This document shows positions 35,189-46,300 of a stretch of 64,000 nucleotides of DNA, piece by piece; the stretch's first letter is position 1, and each line of letters begins with the position of its first letter. This DNA comes from Hippophae tibetana (taxonomy: Eukaryota > Streptophyta > Magnoliopsida > Rosales > Elaeagnaceae): assembly GCA_037013495.1 (NCBI GenBank), contig CM072808.1, positions 13,679,319-13,743,318 of the forward strand. Direction: 5' to 3'. The notes beneath the pieces were generated by a model that saw only the letters and a program-made list of their open reading frames with translations, searched no databases and was not told where the DNA came from. Position numbers and translations under genes: made by a program.

Positions 35189-37944
35189 TAATACCAAATG
35201 GATATGGAAGAAAAGAGAAAGTAGTTAGAGTTTTTTTTTTTTTTTTTTGTATTATTAGAATTTCATGTAGAAATATTATGAATTATTCTAGGGATTTTTA
35301 AACTATAAATAACTAGGCTTTATGCTTGTATAAAACATTCTAAAAAATAATTAACTTAGTAATATTAACGAAGTTCTCCTCTTTCTTCGTTTCTCTTACT
35401 CCTAAGTTTTAGGAATAACCCTTTTTTCTTCTGTTTGAAAATTAAAGTCCTCTTATTCGTGAGATAAGGAAATATTTTTAGGCTAGTTCTACTATAGAGT
35501 TGTTAGAATGCTCATCTAAAGATAAATAACATAACCAAGCTTGTCCTATTCTAGATTTGCTAGAATGCTTGCCTAGATAATAATTTCCTTATGTCTGTTT
35601 CATAACACAAATATGAGGATCTCTTGCTCATATTTTTCTTATTTTCTAAGTGCTTTCATATTATTGGTGCATTTGTACTTTTGTTCTACATCAGGTAGTA
35701 TCAGAGCTAGGTTGAGCTTGGGAGAATATAGCATAATCAAGTGACACTTCCATGGGTTAGCAACCTTCTACCAAAGGTTTATAAAGAATTGTAGCACTAT
35801 TTCTACACCAATTATCGAATTTAAAAAAAGAAGAAGTTCAACTAGGGAGAAGAAGCTGAAAAAGGTTTTCAGTTACCAAAAGAGAAGTTAACTTCTACAC
35901 TAGTGTTAGCATTTCCAAAATTTGATAAGATCTTTCAAGTAAAGTGTGATGCCTCAGTAGTAGTAATTGGAACTATTCTATCTCAAAAAAGGCGATCGTT
36001 GGCTTACTTTGTTGAAAAGCTTAGCGAAGTACGACGAAAGTGGACTATGTATGAGCTTGAGTTCTATGTAGTATTTCACACTTTGAAATACTGAGAACAT
36101 TATCTCATCCAAAGTGGCTGATGTATTGAGTTGTAAGGCAACCTTCTTGGTCACTTTAAGCACTAAAGTTGTAGCGTTTGAATATCTTAGGGATATATAT
36201 GTTGAAGATGAAGATTTTAAGAACCTTTAGAGAATGTGTAAACTAAAACAAGATGCAAGAGATAAGCACTTACATGAAGGATACTTGTTTCGAGGTACCC
36301 AACTTTGTATCCTTAGGACTTCACTAAAGGAGAAAATCATTTGAGACTTACATGCTCGAGGACTAAGTGGACATCTTGGAAGAGACAAAACCATCACACT
36401 TGTTGAAGAAAGGTACTTTTGGCCTCAGTTGAAAAGAGATGTTAGCAAGTTTGTTCAAAGGTGTTATGTGTGCTAAATATCCAAAGGATGAGCTCAAAAT
36501 ACTGGATTATATATACCTTTACTTGTCCCTGAAACCATTTGGAAAAACTTATCCATGGATTTTGTGCTAGGACTTTTAAGAACCCAATGGGGTGTAGACT
36601 CAGTTTTTGTTGTTGTTGATAGATTTTCCAAAATGATACATTTTATCCCATGTCGCAAAACTACAGATGCATCGAATATTGCAAGACTCTTTTTCAAAGA
36701 GATTGTTCATCTACATGGAGTTCCACGGTCAATTACTTTAGATCAAGACACAAAGTTTCTTTCTCATTTTTGTAGTACATTATGGGAACACTTTGATACG
36801 TCACTCAACTTCAGTAGCACTGCACATCCTCAAATAAATGGTCAAATGTAATAGAAATAATGAACCAAACGATTGGTAACATGATTTGTTATTTCTGTAG
36901 CAACAAACCAAAAGAGTGGGACCTCACTCTTACATAAGTTAAGTTTGCGTTCAATAGTCTTATGCATAGTTTAATTGGAAAAACCCCATTCGAGGTTGTA
37001 TATGTGAAAGCCTCAAAGCATACATTGAATTTGGTTAATCATGCAAGGATTCATGGGAGAAGCAAGACCGTTGAAGAAATGGAAAATAAGATTCAAACTA
37101 TTTATTCAGAAGTAAAACAAAAGATTACAAAATCCAATGCCAAGTATAAAGCAATAGTTGATATGCACTGAAGAAAGAAAATTTATCAAGTAGGAGACAT
37201 GGTGATGATATTTTTGCAAAACGAACACTTCCTTATTAGCACATACATCAAGCTAAAGGATAAGAAATATGGACCATATCGAATATTGAAAAGGATCAAT
37301 GATAATGCATACATAGTGGACTTACCTAAAGATATGACCATCTTAGCAACGTTCAATGTATCATATATTTACGACTACCATTCACCATAACTATTCTATC
37401 TAGAAGAAAACTCGGGACAAGTTTAAAACAAATGGAGGGGACTAATACCAAATAGATATAGGAAGAAAAGAGAAAGTTGTTAGATTTCTTTTTTCTTGTT
37501 TGTATTACTAGAGTCCCACATGAAAACTTTATGAAATATTCTAGGGAATTTTTAACTATAAATATCTAGGCTCTATGTTTGTATAAGATATCTTAGAAAA
37601 TAATCAACTTAGTAATATTAAAGAAGTTCTTTTCTTTGATTGTTTCTCTCACTTCTAATTTTTAAGAATAACTCTTATTTTTTTTGTTTGGAAGTTAAAG
37701 TCGTCTTATTCGTGAGATAGATAAATATTTTAAGCTAACCTTACTTTAAAATTACTTTAAAATATTTTAAGCAAATCTAGAATAATGTTTTCCTAGATAA
37801 TAATTTCTTTATGTTTGTTTCATAACACAAATAAAAAGACCTTTTGTAAGAGATAAAGTATGACTAGTTAAACTTTTATTATATATTTTTTATTTTCTAA
37901 ATGTTCTCATATTATTGGTGTAATTGTGCTTTCGTCTTGCGTCA
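35189..37944 (+). mobile_element. Shortened chromovirus-like gypsy element with both LTRs
   Basis: LTRs lie at 35,189-35,693 and 37,443-37,944, both starting TAATACCAAAT. The flanking five bases AATTC and ATTTC match at four of five. A tRNA-Met-type primer site (GTATCAGAGC) follows the 5' LTR, and a purine tract (AAATGGAGGGGAC) precedes the 3' LTR. The internal region is only about 1.75 kb. Parts seen are RNase H (35,903-36,094, [15 protein letters not shown]), an integrase zinc-binding region (about 36,340-36,480), an integrase core (36,555-36,851, [26 protein letters not shown]) and a C-terminal region (37,199-37,390, YGPYRILKRI). gag, protease and most RT were not recognised, so it is a broken, non-autonomous derivative. 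Clade within the chromoviruses is unresolved. Confidence 0.8.
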
Positions 37945-39600
37945 ATTTCTTTAACTCAATTTCTTTAACTTTTGAACGGTAATAAAACTTTAAATAATAA
38001 TACTTAATATAAATTTAGATCTAACAAAAAAATTGACAAAACATAAAAATATATCTAACATCACCATAAATCATATTTAGGTGAAGAAATTACCACACAA
38101 TATCTAAATCTACGTGGAATAAAAAAAATAATATATTAACTCTTGTAATATTTATTTATTTAACATAAAAAATAAATAATGATTAATCTACTTTAGAGAA
38201 ATTTCCTATGTGGAATGAGTTTTCTATCTGATAAAAAAAGAAGAAAAACGGTTATGATTTTTAAAAAAAGAGAAAAAAAGGTGGGTTAAAGATTTGATAC
38301 TTACAATGTTATAAACAAAATAAATTGATTCCCCATTATCAATTGTATTTCAATTGTAGTGCAATGAGACTGGTCGGCACTAAAAAGATAAGCTTCTTTT
38401 TTTGGGTTGGAAAAAAGCCTTACCAAAAGGGGATGACACATCATTTCAAGATTATCAAGATTATGAGCAATTTTTAAAATTATTAATCACAAACTAAAAG
38501 GGGAGCGATTGTTTACTCGTTCGACACCGAGATACGTAACCATAAGATTCAAATTGCATACCTATAATCCTACAAAACAGTAACACTTTAAAAGTATGCA
38601 CTCTGAACCCATTAAATTCCAGGTACATATGTATACATAAATGTAAAAGTTTATAAAAAAGCTTACCTGTACCTAAACTTTAATATTTAAATTTTTAAAA
38701 CTTTACACTTATAATTCTTAATTTTATTATTAAAATACATATTTATAAATAAAAAAATTAATATACATTTATAAAGTTTTTAAAAATTGATAATATGATT
38801 TAAATTTTTTATAGATATGTGTATGAAATTTTAAAATTTTGATAATAAAATCATATATTTTAAAAATTTAAAAATTTATATATAAATTTATTTAAAATTT
38901 AAAGAGTAATTTAATCATATATAAAATAAAAAAAACTTAAATTTTAAGTTAGAATAATAAGAGTGATAATTTATAACACTATATAAAAATATGACATAAA
39001 CATAAATTAGTAATATAACATGAATTTTACGTGAGATAGATAATATAATTTATAAACGTGTCATACATACGAGAACACAACAACATAAAACAATAATACG
39101 GATTAATTGTTCTAACATAACTGTCGTTTTTTAAAGGAAGGAATTAGGCCTAACTTAGAAAAAGGGCGCGTGGGTCCTAAAGGGAGTTGGGCACGGATTT
39201 CCCACGCAAAAGAAAGGGTGAAACACACCTTAAGAAGACAACCATGTTATTCCGCTGCTTTGAATTTTTTTTTTTTAATTTCAAAAAATAATTAATTTAT
39301 AATTTATAATGATAAAAATAATATGTTAATAATATTAAATTAAATTAATTTAAATGATATTAATATTTTTTATGTTTAAATAATTATAAATTAATTTAAA
39401 TAATATTTAATTTAAAATAATAGGATATAAAATTTTAATATAAAAATATTTATATAAAATATATTATTTTTATAATTATAAATTATAAGAATGATTTTTT
39501 TTTTTTGTTATTTTTGGTTGGTATTAATGCACCACGCTCTAAAATTTGTTCACCAGACATCATAGCATTATCCTCCTTATCATTTTGATTGCGCCTCTTG
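37945..39600. other. AT-rich intergenic DNA upstream of chorismate mutase
   Basis: I see nothing gene-like in it. The last part (39,120-39,250) is GC-richer, with GGGCGCGTGGG and a CACGC motif, and may hold proximal promoter elements. Confidence 0.4.
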
Positions 39601-39623
39601 GATCCTCTTCTTCATTAAAACTC

Positions 39624-39630
39624 TATATAT
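39624..39630 (+). promoter_or_regulatory. TATA box of chorismate mutase gene
   Basis: CTCTATATATCC, followed by a (TTCG)n-like tract GTTCGTTCGTTCGTTCC and pyrimidine-rich leader. It would place transcription start near 39,655 and give a 5' UTR of about 245 nt. Position-based inference. Confidence 0.45.
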
Positions 39631-39901
39631 CCAAGGTTCGTTCGTTCGTTCCTTCTTTCTAGTCCAATTTCTTTTTTACTTTCTGTTTGTTTTCCGAGAA
39701 AATCTTCACGGAGATTTCTCTCCTCTTTTTTTAAAAAAGGAAAGTCAGTCAATGCTCCTCTCAATTAATGGTTTTCTAATATGCAATTTGACGATATTTG
39801 CGTAGCCTTTTTCAAATTCTTCAAATTCGCATTTCTGTTAAAATTTTCCCTAGATTATTGAACATTTTTGTACATCGAGGCTTTCTTTTGAAGCCATTGC
39901 T

Positions 39902-42900
39902 ATGAATTTCGCTGTGCTAATTCTCATTTTTGTACAATTTGATAGCATGGCTATGGGTAAAACAGAACCTAAATCTTTTTCAACTAATGAGCTCACTCTT
40001 GAGGCTGTCAGAGATTCTTTGATCAGACAAGAAGACACTATCATATTTAATCTGATTGAGAGAGCCAAGTTTCCTCTCAATTCTCCGACGTATGATCAAT
40101 CTTACGCTTCCATACCGGGCTTCTCTGGTTCTTTGATTCAATTCATAGTTAAAGAAACAGAAGCTATCCAGGCTATGGTAAGGTCAATATATTAATTTTC
40201 AATTACAAAAATAATATATTTTTTTTCTTCCTGTTCACATGGAATGTTAATTGTTTATTACCTACTGAGAGATTATGGGAGATCTTTTATTCTATGGAAG
40301 TTACTCCTAATTTAGCTTACCTTGTATGGGGATCACTATTAATAGTATTAGTAGGCCAAATTATAAAAAAATCTTCTGGTCTGAATACACTACTCAAAGG
40401 TTATGGGAGATGTTAGTAATGTGCTTCGGTTATTTTTTTATAACTCCTCATTCATGAACATAAATGAAGGAAATTATAAAAATATGATATTGTTGACTTT
40501 CTAGGTTTATCGTATCATCTGTTATGAATGGTGTAGTGGGTTGAATGCTTAAAAAGACTTTGATTGCTATGCTGTTATGGCTTTTTTAATTAAAACAGAA
40601 TCTTAGTGTAATGTTATGAGAGACATGTGACTAAGAGTTAAATAATAGTGTATTATCTTTCTTTAATTTGTCCCTTGCACAAAAATAAGCCATCATTTTT
40701 TAACCCTACATTCATTGAGTCTTGCCAGAAATGGAGTTTCACTGTTGTGTCGATGTTGGTTTGACAAGTGAATATAAAGAAGGGCAGAGTTGGAATGGTT
40801 CCTTCTTTAGGTCAAAGGTGCTATTTAATATCATATTTTAGAAAATGTGTATTTAAGTGATTTATTTGTAAAAAAAGTGTTACTTAAGAATAAAAAGTTA
40901 ATTTTTAACCTAATTTTTCATCAAATATAACAGAATAACATTATCGGTGTTTATATCTTTTGATTGATATGTAAAGAAAAAATATTTAACTATAAAAGTT
41001 ACTAAAACTTTTTGAGAATTTTTTTTTTCAAACTTAACAAATTTTTTATTGTAACTAATTCAAAGTCCCACATTACATTATAATTTTTTTATTTAAAGTT
41101 GATTGAAATAATTTATTAAAATATTTGAGTAGTTTTTTTAATTAAAAATTACTTTATTAAATATGCTTATTAAAAAATACATATATATCATATATATGTG
41201 TTACATGTATTATTTTATTATATTTAACAAAAAATTAGATGAAAAATTAATTTTATCTTTATATAATACATTTTTCACCAACAAAATAACATAAAAACAC
41301 ATTTTTTTTTAATTGTACTAAAAGCCCTGACACATAAATCAAACACTTTTACTTTAAAGAGTGTTAGCTTTTTTATGCCTCACTTTTTAGTTAATAACCT
41401 TTCCATTTTCTGAAAATTTGACTAGATAAGATACCGTATGCTTCCCACATTGTCTGAGTAGTAGCTACCAGTAAGCGCCTTTCAAACTTAAAGCAGTAAT
41501 GTCTTCCACCAACGGAATCTATTCCTTTTTGATATTGTGGAAATGGTCAAAATTGAAAAGACAATTTGTGGATCTTAATTCTTACCTGCGATATGAACCT
41601 CTCTTTTCAAAATTTATTTTCATTTAATGCTTGTAAATAGAACAATGGCTTGACTTCAATTCATGCTTTCTATGTCATAATGTTTTCTATTTATGTATTG
41701 ATCACAAAATATTTCAATATCACCTAAAATTAGATTAGTTTAAAAAAAATGTGCTACCCAAAGTCTACTAGTTTTTGCATGGAATACTTAAGTTAATTAG
41801 TTGTTTTTGAGATAAATTTACTCTATTTGTTTTTAAAAAGTGACAATATAATGAAAAAATAGTGCATTTAGGTCCGGTAATTATTTAAAAAAAATTAATT
41901 TTTTAGATATATTTGACAAAAAAAAATTAACATGAATAATTGTTGAAGCATTTTTTTAAAATAAAATTAATAAAAAATAGAAACAAATGAAAAAAATATA
42001 AAAATTGATCATTTGTCATTGTAGTGTTGCTTTTTCAATGTTATTAGACTAAATTGTTGACAAAAATAGTTATTATGATTAAGTACTCTAACTATAATAG
42101 TTAGTGGATTATTGCAATATTTAACCCTAAAATAAATATTAATAGAGAGATAGATATAGCATATTGCCAGCCTGATCTTTGGGTTTTGAGTACGTAATAT
42201 CATAAGTTTATGACCTCAAAAGGCTTAAACCATTATTTAGGTGGTTAATCTCTGTAGAACAAAGGACAGAATTATAGAATGCCATCATTTATGAGTTTGT
42301 AGAGTTCCTTGTATGTTATATCCTTCTCATTCTTAGCAAAAAGAAAAAAAAGGCAAAAAAGAAAAAAAGAAAAAGAACGTTATGCAGTATAGAATGCCAA
42401 TTCAATGACTTATGACTCCAAATTTAGGGGTTTGATCATTTTTTTGTCCCAGGTTTCTCAATAGATGTTTTCTGAAAGTTCTAAAATGAAGTCCATAACT
42501 GCTAGCCGACTTCATTTTATATCTACTAATCTGTCTAATTTATCATTCATACTTTCATAGACCTTGCTTTTTTATATTTCAGGCTGGCAGATATCAAAAT
42601 CCTGAAGAACATCCGTTTTCCCCAGGAGATTTACCACCTTCAATTGTGCCCCAATATAAATATCCAGTGGTAATTATCTGCCTAGAAAGTACTAGTATAA
42701 ATGTTTATCTATGCAATATGTAACAAATCTAATTTACTCCAAAAAACTGTCACAGGTCTTGAATCCTGCAGCAGCTTCCATCAACTTTAATAGTAAAATA
42801 TGGGACTTCTATCTTAACCAAGTGATTCCCTTGTTGGCTGTAGCTGGCAATAATGGAGAATATGCATTAACAGCCTCAAGTGACCTAAATTGTTTACAGG

Positions 42901-43590
42901 TAAGGGTGTAGATTTTCTTACAAAAGTGGTGAGTTTCTGCTCATTAATTAAATATGAAATCCTCACCGCAATTTCCTTCAATATTTTATATGGTGAAGCT
43001 GGCTTTAAGTTCCGATTGTTAAAGACAACAATCGACTGATATATTTATTAGTGATCAAAATTAATTTGGGAGATGAAATAGATAATCATTACATGCAGGC
43101 CATCTCTAGAAGGATACATTATGGAAACTTTGTAGCAGAGGTCAAATTCAGAGATGCCCCACATGAGTATGAGACTACAATTCGTGCTCAGGTATTAGGA
43201 ATATTTGTGGAATAATTTCTAAAGATGGATCAATTTACTTGATTATGACAGAGATTAAGAAATCAGTTGAACTTAAAATGCATTATGAATTTATGAAATA
43301 TGTTTTCTTTGGATCATCTCTCTTATATGTCAGGTTTTTACCGTTGTCTTTTCTTTCAGGACAGAGATGCTCTAATGAAGTTATTGACATTTGAGAGTGT
43401 AGAAGAAATGATATTAAAGAGAGTTGAGAAGAAGGCAATGACATTTGGACAAGAAGTGAACCTTGGCAGCAATGTAGGCAAGCCAAAATACAAACTTGAT
43501 CCAGCTGTAGTTTCTCAATTGTATAAAGAATGGATAATACCTCTAACCAAGCTTGTTCAAGTTGAGTACCTTCTACGCAGGCTAGATTGA
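39902..43590 (+). CDS. CM2: Chorismate mutase, cytosolic CM2 type (five exons)
   Basis: Exons: 39,902-40,177; 42,583-42,669; 42,756-42,899; 43,099-43,191; 43,360-43,590; GT-AG introns, all phase 0; 276 aa. It converts chorismate to prephenate for phenylalanine and tyrosine. It is an all-alpha AroQ enzyme of the yeast ARO7 type, normally a dimer. Signatures seen: SLIRQEDTIIFNLIERAKFP (about residues 39-58), RRIHYGNFVAEVKF (about 172-185, holding the substrate-binding Arg and Lys matched to yeast Arg157 and Lys168), and VQVEYLLRRLD at the C-terminus. There is no plastid transit peptide. Instead residues 1-17 (MNFAVLILIFVQFDSMA) are hydrophobic, like a signal peptide; Met16 or Met18 are alternative starts giving a cytosolic protein. 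Where effector-regulated plastid CM1 has a Gly-Ser pair, this has Ala-Leu (GEYALTASSD), as expected of effector-insensitive CM2. The residue aligned with yeast Glu246 is Gln. Intron 1 (2.4 kb) holds a MITE-like foldback. Confidence 0.93.
40818..41326. mobile_element. MITE/foldback-like element in chorismate mutase intron 1
   Basis: Left arm (about 40,818-40,931) and right arm (about 41,216-41,326) are imperfect inverted repeats over about 110 bp: GTTAATTTTTAACCTAATTT on the left pairs with the complement of AAATTAGATGAAAAATTAAT on the right, and AATGTGTATTTAAGTGATTT with the complement of the right outer part. The centre is AT-rich and non-coding. No clear target duplication, so the superfamily is undecided (Mutator- or hAT-like DNA transposon derivative possible). 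Confidence 0.5.
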
Positions 43591-43599
43591 ATCTTGGTT

Positions 43600-46300
43600 C
43601 CTGCTTCTCATGTAATGTTGAAGATTAGGATATCAATTTCATGATTTCATTTGAAACAATTCTAGAGGAAGGGCAACGCCACAATTCTAGAGGAAGTTTA
43701 AATATGTTAAATCTGATATAATATTATTATTAGTAAATATAATCATGATTATTTATATATATTTAATAAAAATAATTATAATATATAATAATGTTATAAT
43801 TTTTAACGGTTATGATACTTTTCTATGGTCCCTACTTTTTCATCCTACTTTTCCATCTAGTAAACTTAAGTCCAATTTTTTAAATTGTGCATCATATATC
43901 GTGTAGTTTTTAAAAGATATAATTAAGTTCAATTTCTTGCGATCAAACAAAAAAAAATTAATATTTTTCACATGTAATGACCGACTTTTTCAAGTGATAA
44001 ATTAATCATTATGGTTTTAATGGAAGGAAAAAATAATAAAAATGTTTTAGGCATAAAAGTGATTTCGGGATAAAAGTGAACTTACAAAAAGTTAACTTTT
44101 ATAATAAATATTTTTTGGAGAATAAGATAAAAGTGATTTTATAAAAAAAATGATTAAATGTGATTTAGTAAAATGTTTATTTTCTTATAATAAAATTGTT
44201 TTGACGTACGAGATAAAAGGGCTTTTTGTTGAAAACTGAATTTACAAAAATGAGACACGAACAAATGCAACTTTGAAAAAAGTGAGTTTTATAATGAAAA
44301 TGATTTCGCATAATTATTTATTTATTTATTCTTTTTTAAATAAAACTGTTTTGACCATGGACATAGGGGTGAATTTGCAAAAAATGATTTAGGCGTAAAA
44401 GTTAAGTCGCAAAAATGTAATTTCCAGATTGTAAGGTAAAGTCGGTGTTTTAGTAAGTAAAATATAAACTTTGTATTTTACCTATTAAATTTGTATGTCC
44501 CGTATAATTAATTATTAACGGTTCATGATTACATATACTTCGGATACAATTGGTATGTTTGCATTATACATACATGTTGATAGTCAGAGTAGATGGAATA
44601 AAAATTTGTAAAATCTATAATATATATATTGGATGATATAGATTAGTATTTTTAAATTTGAATAAATTCGATCAAATTTATATATATTAAAATATTTTTT
44701 TTTTATATTTTTGTATAAATTTTATAAGACTTTTTATTAAAAAATATTTATCATTAATTATTACATAATAGTCCATAGCAAAATAATTAAATTAAATGAG
44801 TATTTTAACATTTCTTATAATATTTACTCTTATTGATCTTTTAAGTTCCCATAATTTAATTCCAAAGCCACTATCTTTTCATATTCTCATTGTTTATTTT
44901 TTATTTGCTACATAATACATGTCAGTTTCTCAAACTCAGAAAAACATAGATATATTGATCAAACAAATGTGTGAATTTACAATGGTGCATTTATAATTTT
45001 CATAATTTTTCATTTAAAAAAATTATGTGATCATAAAAAATATTATTTAACGGATTGTATAAATTAATCTAAACTAATCTACATGTATAATGAATTATAT
45101 TAAATATGATGAGTTATAGATTGTAAAATTCATAAGCTGTACCAATAAGATCAATTTATAAATTTATTAAAATATGTAGGTTTGATTCGCTAACACACAC
45201 CACTTTTGGGGTTTTGGTACGTAGTTTGCATGTTTAAGTTGTATGTTTTCTATTTTGATTTGAGAAGTATTTATGAAAAACTAGTCAACATTTATTAAAA
45301 TAAAAAATTGAATTTTTGGGTTGCACATCAAGGCCTCGACGAGGTTGAATTTTTTTTATATATAAATACCCCTTTATTTTATTTACTTTCTTAATTAGAA
45401 AAAATTGGGAAAACTCTTGAAATTTCAAAATTCAGTTTTAAATTATTTTTTTAATTCAGTGTATAAGTGATATGCTTTAAAAGTACATGCTTTACGGGTT
45501 TAATTAATGGGAATTAAAACCAAGATGTGATTGTTGTATCTTGGTTCATGTGTACGTGAGTTTCTTATATTATTTTTATTATATTAAATCATTGGTGATT
45601 ATACCACATTAGATAATTGTAGAGCTTTGAGGAAGAGCTGGATAAACTTGATTGTGTTGTTGTGTTGACATCATGAGATAACATTAGAAGCATTAAAGTG
45701 TGATGCTCTAATTGATATAGATATTTACATTTTATTTATCATTAGTTGCAAAATATTGATTTGCTTATTATTAGTAAATTGCTTAATGTCGATGGTTGTT
45801 GTGCAACCTGTAGATGTTTTCAATTAAGTGTTGGATCCTATGTGATTTACCATGTTAAATATTGTGTTGTGCATGATCACATATTGTGCTAGTATAATTA
45901 GTTCTCTTACAAAATATGTTTCATACATAAAAGGTCTTTGAGTTAATTGAAAAGTGAAAGAGTCTATGACCCGGTACACAACCATGATATGAAGATAGAT
46001 ACTCTTTAATGATTCAACCCTAAATTGTATAAATAGAAAATGCAACTAAGACATAATTAATATAATATCAGATAAGTAGATAACTTTTAACAACAAATAT
46101 TATAAACTCACTAAATGACATGTACTTAAAAGTAAGCTCTTTTAAAATAATTTCAAAAATAGATATAACAATTAGTGTAAATTTTGGTAGAGTTTTGCTA
46201 TATAAATCATTGGTAAGGAATACGAGAAATAAGGGGGTATTTGAAGAACTTGGATTGCCACATTGCCAATCACTTCGCTTGCCACATTGCCAACCATGTC
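43600..46300. other. AT-rich intergenic DNA downstream of chorismate mutase
   Basis: No gene recognised. 44,020-44,420 has loosely repeated phrases such as AAAAGTGATTT and AAATTGTTTTGA. 44,640-44,740 resembles 24,350-24,470 in inverse orientation. A small palindrome, CCTCG-A-CGAGG, lies at about 45,335-45,346. A 24-bp unit with TTGCCACATTGCCAA is duplicated at 46,255-46,293. Confidence 0.4.
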
